Below are positions 1 through 8,564 of a stretch of 64,000 nucleotides of DNA, piece by piece. The notes below the pieces were generated by a model. The model ran no database searches and was not told the origin of the DNA. It was given only the letters and a program-made list of their open reading frames with translations. Position numbers and translations under genes: made by a program. Source of the stretch: Chitinophaga oryziterrae. Its GTDB lineage: Bacteria > Bacteroidota > Bacteroidia > Chitinophagales > Chitinophagaceae. The DNA lies in the NCBI RefSeq assembly GCF_009758125.1, contig NZ_WRXO01000012.1:172666-236665 (forward strand), read 5' to 3'. Within the stretch, counting starts at the first letter, position 1. Every line of letters begins with the position of its first letter.

Positions 1-295
1 TATCCAAATACAGACGACAAAATTTATTAGTATGCTTATTAAAACTCATTGCATAATAGCCTCCCAAGCTATCCGGGGCTTCACTACTAATAAGAAACTC
101 TCCATTTTTCACTAATGCAGAATCCTTAATGGACCAATTCATTTTTTTAAAATCGAAAATAGATAATGCTACTTTTTCGCCTTCTTCCAATCCTTTTATA
201 TGACCTGTAATTTTAAATCCTTTTAAAGTTTGAGAAAACAGTGAAAGGGGCGATAATGTAACTAATAATAAAATTCTAAAAAGCCTGATAGACAT
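1..295 (-). CDS. DUF4369-type N-terminus of a TlpA/AhpC-like thioredoxin lipoprotein or exported protein (partial)
   Basis: The gene begins with ATG at 293-295 and runs off the left edge, leaving about 98 residues. A signal peptide (hydrophobic LFRILLLVTLSPLSLFS) is followed by a beta-rich segment of the form FKITGHIKGLEEGEKVAL and KDSALVKNGEFLIS. That pattern is typical of the DUF4369 domain preceding a thioredoxin domain in Bacteroidetes envelope redox proteins; the thioredoxin part would lie outside the window. It follows the SusCD pair on the same strand after a 34-base gap, so it is probably the third gene of that operon. The family assignment is by resemblance; the catalytic domain is not seen. 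Confidence 0.6.
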   Translation of the reverse strand, partial: MSIRLFRILLLVTLSPLSLFSQTLKGFKITGHIKGLEEGEKVALSIFDFKKMNWSIKDSALVKNGEFLISSEAPDSLGGYYAMSFNKHTNKFCRLYLD

Positions 296-329
296 GTAAT
301 ATTAAATTTTAAGTCAAAAAAAAATTATA

Positions 330-1736
330 CTAATACCCAGGATTCTGTATAAGACTAGGGTCTATCTTTCTTTCTGATAAAGGAATTGGATATAAAACAT
401 CCGTATTTTGCCAGTTTTCTCCTTTAATAGATTTTAGGATGACAGCAGCTTGATTTGTTCTTTTTAGATCAAACCAGCGATGTCCCAATTCTGCAAAAAA
501 TTCAACACGATTCTCTTGAGCAATAGATTTCCGCATCATTTCTTGATTTAATGCAGCAGATAAATCCGTCAAACCTGCTCTTGCACGAATAATATTTAAG
601 TCAGAAACCGCCCCCTCTAAATTATTCTGTTCTGCTTTTGCCTCTGCACGTATAAGATACTGTTCTGAAACTCTTAATAAGGTATAATATTCATTAGTGC
701 TACCGGACGTTCCCTGCCGGATTTTATATTTGGAAGGGTAATAATATGAAGGCGAGCTTCCACTAATACCAACCCAGACCGTAAGCCTTTTATCATCTTT
801 TTCAAATGATCCTAATAATTGACTGGTAATGTAGTAGTTGGGATAAGAAGAGCCTCTGGGAACAAAGTTAAAGGCCTCACGCGTTGCATAAGGAGATCTA
901 TCAGCTGATACTTGCAATTGCCAAATAGCCTCATTATTATTCTTTAAAAAGACATCATTTAAATTATCTTGAAGTGCATAAAGATCTGTTTTAGAAATTA
1001 CTTTATCAGACTCTATCTCAGCATTGTTCCAATTTCCAGTATATAAATAAACCCTCGCCAATAAAGCAGTGGCTGCCCAAGAAGTTGCCCGAATCCTTTC
1101 ACCATTAGTAATACTATAATCTTGGGGTAACAAAGTTTGCGCCTCTTTTAGATCAATTTCAATCTGACTGTAAATTTTCCCTACAGGCGAACGTTGCAAA
1201 AGGTTATTTTTTGCCCAAGCAGTATTAGTGACTAATGGAACATCTCCAAATAAATTGACTAAGTAGAAATAACTAAAGGCTCGCAAAAATAGCGCCTCTC
1301 CTCTCAGTTGCAATTTAATTCTACTTGTTAAAGTAGTAGATTCAGAAACCCCTTCCAAAACGGCATTAGCTTCATATACGGTATTGTAAATTGACGACCA
1401 GAATTGATTATATACAAATCCATCTGTTTCTAATAGATTATTGGTTTGGAATGGATCTAGGGGATCACTCAACGGGATTAATTCATCTGCAGAACTCCCA
1501 CACAGAGAAGATAAAGACGTATTTACAAAATTATTCCGTCCCTTGTTGTAACTCAGATTACTATAAACTCCAGTAATAACAGCAATTGCGTTCTCATCTG
1601 TACTAAACGCTTCTACCGAAGTAAGACTATCAACGGGTTGCGGAATGTCTACTAACTTATCACAACTATTAAAAAATACAAAAAAAAGTAACAGAATTAA
1701 CCTTGTAAAGACACTATTACTTTTAATGAATTTCAT
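330..1736 (-). CDS. SusD/RagB-family nutrient-binding outer-membrane lipoprotein
   Basis: SusD-like proteins cap the SusC channel at the cell surface and bind the substrate. I chose the ATG at 1734-1736 because it gives a compact signal peptide ending in FFNSC, a lipobox; an upstream in-frame ATG at 1788-1790 would add 18 residues. Family signs are the N-terminal segment with FSTDENAIAVITGVYSN, an alpha-helical tetratricopeptide-like core (RGEALFLRAFSYFYLVNLFG), and the C-terminal RVEFFAELGHRWFDLKR and final LIQNPGY motifs. Length (about 468 aa) is normal. It lies just downstream of the SusC gene and would be co-transcribed. The substrate cannot be told from sequence. Confidence 0.95.
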   Translation of the reverse strand: MKFIKSNSVFTRLILLLFFVFFNSCDKLVDIPQPVDSLTSVEAFSTDENAIAVITGVYSNLSYNKGRNNFVNTSLSSLCGSSADELIPLSDPLDPFQTNNLLETDGFVYNQFWSSIYNTVYEANAVLEGVSESTTLTSRIKLQLRGEALFLRAFSYFYLVNLFGDVPLVTNTAWAKNNLLQRSPVGKIYSQIEIDLKEAQTLLPQDYSITNGERIRATSWAATALLARVYLYTGNWNNAEIESDKVISKTDLYALQDNLNDVFLKNNNEAIWQLQVSADRSPYATREAFNFVPRGSSYPNYYITSQLLGSFEKDDKRLTVWVGISGSSPSYYYPSKYKIRQGTSGSTNEYYTLLRVSEQYLIRAEAKAEQNNLEGAVSDLNIIRARAGLTDLSAALNQEMMRKSIAQENRVEFFAELGHRWFDLKRTNQAAVILKSIKGENWQNTDVLYPIPLSERKIDPSLIQNPGY

Positions 1737-1802
1737 GAGCAAATAATAAATGCTCTTAAAACCTTTATTATAAATATTTTTATATTTCATTATTACTAGG
1801 TT

Positions 1803-4800
1803 TTAAAAATTAAATTTGATACCCCCAACTATAGTTCTGGCTGGAGGTAGGCCTCCAAAATTCTGAGTTTCAGGGTCTATTCCTTTATACCTTGTTATGA
1901 CAAATATATTATTAGCATGCAAAAACAAGCTGCATCCTTGCATACTTAGCTTGCTCACATAGAGAAATGGTAGATTATACGATAAAGAAAGATTAGATAA
2001 TCTAATAAATGACGCGTCAGTATATATACCATCAGACACGCTAGTAAACTGTCCATCAGACAATTGGGGTTGCGTAGTAAATCGAGCAACGTGGGATATA
2101 TCTCCAGGATTTTGCCAACGGTTTAATACTTCTATGGGTTGATTACTATTTATTGAACCAGGAAAGTTACCAAAAGCAGTACCATTAATGCCAACCTGTT
2201 TCTTAAAATTAAAAAACATACTTAGCTGAAAATTTTGATAGCTAAAGTTCATTCCTACCCCTCCAAAAAAATCTGGACTGATCTTCTTAATATAAGCATC
2301 ATCAGAATTCCCAGAGTAGTCAATACTAATTTGGCCATCTTTATTTTTGTCTTCAAATATATATTCACCGGTTTTAGAATCTACCCCAACATTATGTAGA
2401 AGTCTGACAATATTTAACGGCTGCCCTATAACGAATTGTCCAACGTAAGGAGATAATTCAAAATTAGGGTATGAGAGCAATCTATTTTTATTGAGGGAGA
2501 TATTAAAATTAATAGACCAATTAAACTTTTTGGTTTGAATAATGTTCCCATTTGCCGAAAACTCCCATCCAGAGTTTTCAACTAATGCGAGTGAATTAGC
2601 AATGACTTTAGTAAATCCAGTGAATATTGGAGTAGGATAATAAACAAGTTGGTTACCACAGCGATCTCGATAATAAGCAGCTTCAATATTAATACGATTT
2701 TTAAAAAATCCCCCGTTAAATGCTGCTTCCATTTTTTTATTAACTTGCCAACGATAATCAGGATTACTATGTTGGATAGGAACGACGCCAGCAACATTAC
2801 CATATGAAGGGATTCCATTTGGAGAAAATCGTGTCAAGTATTTGTAATCTCCAACTGCATCACTACCTGTAGTCCCATAACTCATTCTCAATTTACCAAA
2901 GCTTATAAAGTCAACATTATTCTTAAACCAATCTTCTTCGGTAAAAATCCAAGCGACACCTACTGATCCAAAGTTTCCGTATTGCTTGCCAACTCCAAAT
3001 CGGGATGAGCCATCTCTACGCCCTGAAATATTGAGCATATATTTATTCTCCCAATTATAATTAATTCTTCCAAATATTCCTGCATAACGATATTGCCCTG
3101 AATTTTCCTGACTTGACTGACTAGTGGCATTAGAAAGAGTTTTCATTGCCTGATCACTAGTATATCCATCACTTGAAATATTCAACCCATTAGTCAATGT
3201 TTGTTGATTAGAAGCACCCAGTAATATTTGAAACTTTCCCTTATTAATAAATCGCTCGTAAGATAGTTTAGGTTCTATTATCCAATTTCTATTACTATTA
3301 TATCCCCAACCAGCATCTCCTGTCGATCCATTAAGAGGATCCTTAGATGTAAAAAGATTAAGCTGTTGTTGATTTGCCTGAGCTACATTGTAACCAAAAC
3401 TTGTAGAAAACATCAGTCCTTTCATAATAGTATAGCTTAATGATAAACTACTATTAAGAAAATTAGTTTTAGCAATATAAGGCTGCTTAAGACCTGCAAA
3501 TGGGAAAGCATTTCTAGCATCTCCATTTTGCCCTCCCCAGCCATCATAATTCAGGTTCCCGGCAGCATTATAAATGGAAGGCGCATTTGGTGCGTAGGTA
3601 ATATTGCCAGGAAGATTAATCATATTCGATTGCGTAAGGGAATATGAACTTATTAAAGAAACACTAAACCGTTGATTTAATGATTTGTGGGTCAGATTTA
3701 ATGAAAGGGCCGCCCGTTGATCAGCTCCACTCACTGTTAATATATTAGTTGTATGATTGTATTCTGTTCCAATTCTGAAGGTAGTATTCGCATCTCCTCC
3801 CGAAAGACTTCCTTGCAAATCAATAGTCTTACCAGTTCCCCCATAAAGAGCCCTTTGCCAATCAGTATAACGAGTTGTATCCCATGAAAGATCATAAGCA
3901 TTCTCAGATGAAGGAACAATATTATCATTTTTGTAAGCTTCCTTTCGCATAGCCAGATATTGCTGTGTATTGAGCATATGATAGAAACGCGTAATACTTG
4001 ATGTTCCTTCTTGTATATGAAAATCCAACTGTGTCTTACCTGCTTTTCCTTTCTTTGTTGTGATAAGAATAACTCCGTTGGCCCCCCGTGAGCCATAAAT
4101 AGCAGTTGCATCCGCATCCTTTAACACTTCAATACTCTCAATATCACCAGGATTTATATTAAAAAATGGACTTTGACCGCCAGCCGGGCCAGTTAATCCA
4201 TTTTGAAGATAACCGACTGAACCATTTTTGTAACTTGATCCCCCATATAAATCAACTATAGTTAATGGTACACCATCAACTATATATAATGGATCAGAAG
4301 GGAAATCTCCTATTGTTCCTCTACCCCTTAATTCAATTTTTACGGGCGCACTAGCAAACCCATTTTTCTGATTAATATCTAACCCCGCAATTTTCCCCTG
4401 CAACGCAAGTAATGGATTCATCACTGGTTGTCTTTCGATTTCTTCAGCAGTAATTCGTCCAATATTTCCTGTATTTAGTCTACGTGTTGTTGTTCCGTAT
4501 CCTTGAATGATTGTCGCATCAAGTTCACTAATATTTTTTTTAAGTACTGCGAGTATCTTCTTTTGTCCCTTAATAGATAATTCAATTGTTTCAAAACCTG
4601 TGTAACTAATTACGAGGCTGGCATTCTCTGGTATTGCTGCAAGTGAAAAATTGCCCGATTCATCAGTAATCACGCCCCTCTTTGTCATTTTTACGACTAT
4701 ATTAGCAAATGGCAACGCCGTTCCCTTATCATCCGTTACCTTTCCAGAAATAGTTATCAGCGATACCACCGGATCCCCCAAATTAACAGGCTCCTTTACC

Positions 4801-5135
4801 GGAGCCTCGATAAAAACCCTTACTACATTTCCCTTCTTACTCCACTTCACAGGCTTGTTATAAAACAGTTTATTAAGTACCTCTTCCAACATCATCTCCT
4901 TCACATTAATACTCACCTTTTCGTTGTCATCAATCACTGCCAAGTCATACATAATTAGAACATCTGTCTGTTCTTCAATTGCGTGAAAAACATTTTTCAA
5001 CGTCTTGTTACTCACGTTGAGAGTAATCTTTTGTTCTTGTCTGGAAGCAAGCACAGGAAATGATAAAAGCAGTAGCAGAGTAATAGGAATAAAGAGCTTC
5101 CGATAATGAGCCCGTAATAGTAGAATGCATTCCAT
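1803..5135 (-). CDS. SusC/RagA-family TonB-dependent transporter with N-terminal STN signalling domain
   Basis: Outer-membrane TonB-dependent channel of about 1110 aa. The first ATG is at 5133-5135; the frame also has a TTG three codons upstream. Domains in order: signal peptide (about 1-30), secretin/TonB N-terminal STN domain (about 35-105, with KITLNVSNKTLKNVFHAIEE), carboxypeptidase-D-like beta-sandwich (about 125-205, ISGKVTDDKGTALPFANI), plug (from about 215, with IESIEVLKDADATAIYGSRG) and the barrel. STN domains talk to FecR-type anti-sigma factors across the periplasm, and a FecR gene lies divergently upstream, so this transporter is likely the sensor for that module. The companion SusD follows 66 bases downstream. 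Confidence 0.95.
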   Translation of the reverse strand: MECILLLRAHYRKLFIPITLLLLLSFPVLASRQEQKITLNVSNKTLKNVFHAIEEQTDVLIMYDLAVIDDNEKVSINVKEMMLEEVLNKLFYNKPVKWSKKGNVVRVFIEAPVKEPVNLGDPVVSLITISGKVTDDKGTALPFANIVVKMTKRGVITDESGNFSLAAIPENASLVISYTGFETIELSIKGQKKILAVLKKNISELDATIIQGYGTTTRRLNTGNIGRITAEEIERQPVMNPLLALQGKIAGLDINQKNGFASAPVKIELRGRGTIGDFPSDPLYIVDGVPLTIVDLYGGSSYKNGSVGYLQNGLTGPAGGQSPFFNINPGDIESIEVLKDADATAIYGSRGANGVILITTKKGKAGKTQLDFHIQEGTSSITRFYHMLNTQQYLAMRKEAYKNDNIVPSSENAYDLSWDTTRYTDWQRALYGGTGKTIDLQGSLSGGDANTTFRIGTEYNHTTNILTVSGADQRAALSLNLTHKSLNQRFSVSLISSYSLTQSNMINLPGNITYAPNAPSIYNAAGNLNYDGWGGQNGDARNAFPFAGLKQPYIAKTNFLNSSLSLSYTIMKGLMFSTSFGYNVAQANQQQLNLFTSKDPLNGSTGDAGWGYNSNRNWIIEPKLSYERFINKGKFQILLGASNQQTLTNGLNISSDGYTSDQAMKTLSNATSQSSQENSGQYRYAGIFGRINYNWENKYMLNISGRRDGSSRFGVGKQYGNFGSVGVAWIFTEEDWFKNNVDFISFGKLRMSYGTTGSDAVGDYKYLTRFSPNGIPSYGNVAGVVPIQHSNPDYRWQVNKKMEAAFNGGFFKNRINIEAAYYRDRCGNQLVYYPTPIFTGFTKVIANSLALVENSGWEFSANGNIIQTKKFNWSINFNISLNKNRLLSYPNFELSPYVGQFVIGQPLNIVRLLHNVGVDSKTGEYIFEDKNKDGQISIDYSGNSDDAYIKKISPDFFGGVGMNFSYQNFQLSMFFNFKKQVGINGTAFGNFPGSINSNQPIEVLNRWQNPGDISHVARFTTQPQLSDGQFTSVSDGIYTDASFIRLSNLSLSYNLPFLYVSKLSMQGCSLFLHANNIFVITRYKGIDPETQNFGGLPPARTIVGGIKFNF

Positions 5136-5448
5136 GTTTAGCAATTAAGTAGTGAATAAACGGAACATGACATAAGGTGTACTTTTAAAGCAATGCCGAC
5201 ACGTTAAATATATTGACACGATTTAAAGAAGGACGCACTATATCCAATCTGCTTTTTTTTACGGCTTAATATTCCGGTAACATTGAACCATAGCAATTCT
5301 TAATGAATTGTTAAGCGATTGGGACATGTAAAACAACGCTGCTTAAATGAGTAATATAAGACACACAAAATATTGGCTATTAACCTTGTATTAACCAATT
5401 ACTCATAACTGTATTGTAAATTAGTACCAACAAATATGAATATCTATT
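5136..5448. promoter_or_regulatory. Divergent regulatory gap between SusC and the sigma/FecR genes
   Basis: This 313-base AT-rich stretch has no credible gene. It must hold the promoters for the SusCD operon (leftward) and the sigma/FecR genes (rightward). A short inverted repeat, CAATTC-TTAAT-GAATTG, lies at about 5294-5310. No convincing TTTG-N19-TAnnTTTG promoter was found on either strand, which would be expected if the SusCD promoter is read by the ECF sigma factor, though absence of a match is weak evidence. Confidence 0.4.
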
Positions 5449-5784
5449 ATGACTCCAGATTATAAAGACGATATTCTATTACTTAAACAACTGAAAGCAA
5501 AAAACATTCAGGCGTTCAAGTATTTGTATACTCATAATCGTAAATGGCTATACGTACTTGCCGTTTCAATATTGAAAGATAAACGGGAGGCGCAAGAACT
5601 TGTACAGGAACTGTTCATAGACTTCTGGCAGGAAGCATTACATCAGCACATCACTTCTTCTATAAAAAGTTATTTATCTAATGCTATAAAAAATAAAGCT
5701 TACAATTTTACCAGAAATGATGGCATTCATAAACAAAGAGAAAACGATATCTCTTTATCTAATGAATTTATATTACCCGCTTAA
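5449..5784 (+). pseudogene. Truncated ECF sigma-70 factor (region 2 only)
   Basis: The 111-residue product matches region 2 of Bacteroidetes ECF sigma factors: FKYLYTHNRKWLYVLAVSILKDKREAQELVQELFIDFW, then the helix ending in SYLSNAIKNKAYNF. Such factors are normally about 180-200 aa, with a region 4 helix-turn-helix that binds the -35 element. Here the frame stops at 5782-5784 and no region 4 follows. In the -1 frame, about 5766-5884 reads through NIPYQEHKTNEHEDIKND, which resembles the linker before region 4, but it also stops and the FecR start follows at 5928. This suggests a frameshift plus deletion. A functional region-2-only protein is an alternative. Confidence 0.65.
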
Positions 5785-5927
5785 AACCCCAAAAGGAGTT
5801 AACTCTCAACTTTCCGAATATCCCTTATCAGGAGCACAAAACTAACGAGCATGAAGACATTAAGAACGACACTAAAAGAAGCCCCATATAGTGCTAGTTT
5901 TTAAAAACCGTGTCAATAAGACTGTAA

Positions 5928-6992
5928 ATGACCCAAAAATACGATATTGATTATTTGTTTGCTGGTAAGGTGGCCGGTTCCCTCAACAATGACGAACTTC
6001 TTGAGATAGGTATGCTTATTAGTCAGGATGAAGCCATTCGTTTAAGATGGAATGAATTTATCGCATCGCTACCCGAAAACAACGAGCTGGTTCCCCCAAA
6101 AGACTGGCTGGACCTGACAACCATGTTTCAGCAGTCAGATAAAGGATGTATGCACAGAACGCTTTTAAAAAAAATGGTGTTAGTGAGCATACTGGCAGTC
6201 ATTTGCATAACCGTTTATTTATACTCCCCTAAAAAAACAACGACCAACACCATAAAATTACAGCTCGCTAATGGTCAGGTGATAGACCTGAATAAAGTAG
6301 AAGACATTAACACCCAACTAAACAACACCAACAATACCTTATCATACAAAGATGGGAGCACAGGTATGAACAGCCTGACAACTCCTGTAGGAATAGATTA
6401 TAAAATCAGGCTGAACGATGGTACTGAAATATGGCTGAATGCATTGACACAATTAGACTTTCCTTTTGCATTCATAGGGAATACAAGGGAAATCACCATC
6501 AATGGAGAGGCTTATCTTAAAATAGCGAAAGACGAAAACAGGCCATTTATCATACATTTGCCACATAATGATATAAAAGTATTAGGCACAGAATTTAATG
6601 TAAACTCTTATGATTCTGGAATAGTAAAAGTATCTTTGGTGGAAGGGGCATTGAACTTATTGCAAGGTGAAAAGACCATCTCTGTAAAACCGGGCATGGA
6701 AGTAATAGCTGATGGAAAAATCACCTTGCACAATTTTGATGAAAGACAAGTGCTTGGCTGGCGAAAAGGAATGTACTATTTCTATGATGCTGATCTGAAA
6801 GAAATTTCCAAAGTACTCCCACGCTGGTTCGGTATAACAGTAGTAATAGATACCCCCACTATTATAAATAGAAAATTCGCAGGCGTAGTTGATAAGAACC
6901 AACCCATAGAAGTATTTATCGATAACCTAAAAACGGTCGCCAATATTGATTGTTTCTACGATAAACCGCAAAACACCCTTCATTTCAAATAA
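5928..6992 (+). CDS. FecR-family anti-sigma factor
   Basis: A 354-aa single-pass inner-membrane regulator. Residues 1-80 form the cytoplasmic sigma-binding part, about 83-99 a transmembrane helix, about 150-245 the FecR domain (LTTPVGIDYKIRLNDGTEIWLNA, then VLGTEFNVNSY), and about 275-350 a DUF4974-like C-terminal domain that contacts the transporter's STN domain. All parts look intact. It follows the truncated sigma gene on the same strand and is divergent from the STN-containing SusC, the standard arrangement for trans-envelope signalling. With the sigma factor cut short, the target of this anti-sigma factor is unclear. Confidence 0.92.
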   Translation: MTQKYDIDYLFAGKVAGSLNNDELLEIGMLISQDEAIRLRWNEFIASLPENNELVPPKDWLDLTTMFQQSDKGCMHRTLLKKMVLVSILAVICITVYLYSPKKTTTNTIKLQLANGQVIDLNKVEDINTQLNNTNNTLSYKDGSTGMNSLTTPVGIDYKIRLNDGTEIWLNALTQLDFPFAFIGNTREITINGEAYLKIAKDENRPFIIHLPHNDIKVLGTEFNVNSYDSGIVKVSLVEGALNLLQGEKTISVKPGMEVIADGKITLHNFDERQVLGWRKGMYYFYDADLKEISKVLPRWFGITVVIDTPTIINRKFAGVVDKNQPIEVFIDNLKTVANIDCFYDKPQNTLHFK

Positions 6993-7059
6993 GCAGAAAG
7001 ATAAAACAATCCCACCCCCACAATTGTTATAACAACACTGGAAAATACCAGTCTCAAAA

Positions 7060-7917
7060 ATGTACAAAAAAGACAATATCACTTTTGAAGAAATACCTTT
7101 TAGCTTACCCGCACTCATCAGCTCGATAAAATCTTCTTTTGAGAACGTAGCAAAAGAAAAGGGAATACGCTTAAGAGTAAGAAGGGACATAGAAGTGCCG
7201 GACCTTGTCATAGGGGATCCTTTAAGGCTGACAGAGGTATTGAATAAGCTGGTCAGTAATGCCATGAAATTTACAGAGGAAGGATCCGTAACAATGGATA
7301 TATCGCTGAATAACGTCACGCCCGCCCAGGTATATATCGATTTTTCCGTAGAAGATACAGGTATCGGGATCGAGGATTCCCAGAAAGAATACATCTTCAG
7401 CGGAAGTTTATCCACTACCAAACAGGTACTCTTATTACAGGACAGTGACATTAGTTTTCATAGTATTCCCGGCACAGGTTCTATATTTTCCTTCTGCCTG
7501 CCATTTAAAACCATAGAAATCCCTTCCGTAAAAAGTATGACACCAGATAATTTCGCAGGCAAGAAGGTCCTCCTGGCAGAAGATGACGCTATCAACAGAA
7601 TGATAGCCACCAAATTTATGCAAAACTGGCTGCTGAAAGTGGATTACGCCGTAACAGGAAAAGAGGCCGTAGCTAAAGTTAAAAAGAACAATTATGATCT
7701 GATATTGATGGACCTCCAGATGCCAGGATTAAACGGATATGAAGCCAGTCAGCAGATAAGAGCTTCACAAATAACAACGCCCATCATTGCCCTCACCGCA
7801 CATGCCGTCTCAGAGATCAAAAGCAAGGCGATACAAGCCGGCATGAACGACTGCCTGGGCAAACCCTTTTTCCCCGATGCGCTGTTCAAAATACTGTCTC
7901 AATACCTTATTGAATAA
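7060..7917 (+). CDS. Degenerate hybrid histidine kinase fragment with intact receiver domain
   Basis: The 285-aa product corresponds to the C-terminal half of a hybrid sensor kinase. Residues 11-150 resemble a HATPase_c domain with an N box (LNKLVSNAMKF, 61-71) and DTGIGI at 99-104, but the ATP lid and the GxGLGL box are missing between about 113 and 122, and there is no HisKA phosphoacceptor. Residues 168-283 form a complete receiver: D175/D176, phosphoacceptor D218, T246 and K268 are all present. It follows FecR by 67 bases on the same strand. It could act as a receiver-only regulator or be a decaying pseudogene; autokinase activity is very unlikely. Confidence 0.75.
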   Translation: MYKKDNITFEEIPFSLPALISSIKSSFENVAKEKGIRLRVRRDIEVPDLVIGDPLRLTEVLNKLVSNAMKFTEEGSVTMDISLNNVTPAQVYIDFSVEDTGIGIEDSQKEYIFSGSLSTTKQVLLLQDSDISFHSIPGTGSIFSFCLPFKTIEIPSVKSMTPDNFAGKKVLLAEDDAINRMIATKFMQNWLLKVDYAVTGKEAVAKVKKNNYDLILMDLQMPGLNGYEASQQIRASQITTPIIALTAHAVSEIKSKAIQAGMNDCLGKPFFPDALFKILSQYLIE

Positions 7918-7920
7918 AAA

Positions 7921-7945
7921 TCTCCCGGCAAGACCTGCCGGGAGA
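7921..7945 (-). terminator. Terminator of the HPF gene
   Basis: A 10-bp perfect stem (TCTCCCGGCA / TGCCGGGAGA) with a 5-base loop is followed on the minus strand by TTTTT. It ends the minus-strand HPF gene and sits just after the stop of the plus-strand receiver gene, where the trailing sequence lacks a T run. Confidence 0.8.
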
Positions 7946-7965
7946 TACAAATAAATATCAGAAAT

Positions 7966-8346
7966 TTATTTTACCACATCTTCCAGCTCAATATCCCCAT
8001 CATCAGCATCGCTCTCTATCAGCGCATCCTGAATCTTCACTGTATCTGCCTGTAAATTATGTACCTGCTTTTCTTTGTTCTTATTTACCTGCTGCTTCAA
8101 TACATCTACGCACTCACTCACCGACGTCTCAAAATAAGTACTATGCTTCTTTACAAACAGATCGTTTCCCGGGATCTCCAGACGAATCTCACAATAGTTA
8201 TTCTCCGGATCTGATTCAGCACCCTTGAACAGGATCACATTTGCTCTTACAATCTTATCACTTTTCACCGTTTTCAGCTTTTCTGCTATAAAACGCTCAA
8301 TGGATTCACCTGCCTTAAAGCCCAGTGATTGAATGATTATATCCAT
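7966..8346 (-). CDS. Short ribosome hibernation-promoting factor, HPF/RaiA (S30AE) family
   Basis: The 126-aa protein starts MDIIIQSLGFKAGESIERFIAEKL and has the beta-alpha-beta-beta-beta-alpha layout of the S30AE domain that binds the 30S decoding centre and silences ribosomes in starvation. The C-terminal tail (about 100-126) is acidic (DADDGDIELEDVVK) instead of holding the dimerising domain of long HPF, so it is a short form. It is a single gene with its own terminator. Family call is by fold pattern and length; there are no catalytic residues to check. Confidence 0.85.
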   Translation of the reverse strand: MDIIIQSLGFKAGESIERFIAEKLKTVKSDKIVRANVILFKGAESDPENNYCEIRLEIPGNDLFVKKHSTYFETSVSECVDVLKQQVNKNKEKQVHNLQADTVKIQDALIESDADDGDIELEDVVK

Positions 8347-8564
8347 AATTATACTTTTATATAGATAGAAACACTAATTATGCCAATATGTTTGTGCCAA
8401 CACCCGATAATTTCTATCATGATCCTGAACCACATAGAGAAATGACAAAATTACTTCATGAAAAAATTCAATAATATTAGAGTTATTAGTATTTTACAAT
8501 CGATTGAAAACCCGGAATAGAGAAGACCATAAAAGAGAAACCTTACCCTTAAAATAGAACCATT

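Noticed and set aside
5787..5884. The -1 frame after the sigma gene as a complete region-4 remainder
   Set aside because: The frame stops within about 35 codons and shows only a linker-like stretch; no helix-turn-helix is encoded, so a single frameshift cannot restore a full sigma factor.
8379..8402. TTGGCAC...TTGGCA upstream of HPF, resembling a sigma-54 promoter on the minus strand
   Set aside because: The distance between the GG and GC elements is about 15 bases instead of 12, so it does not fit the -24/-12 rule.
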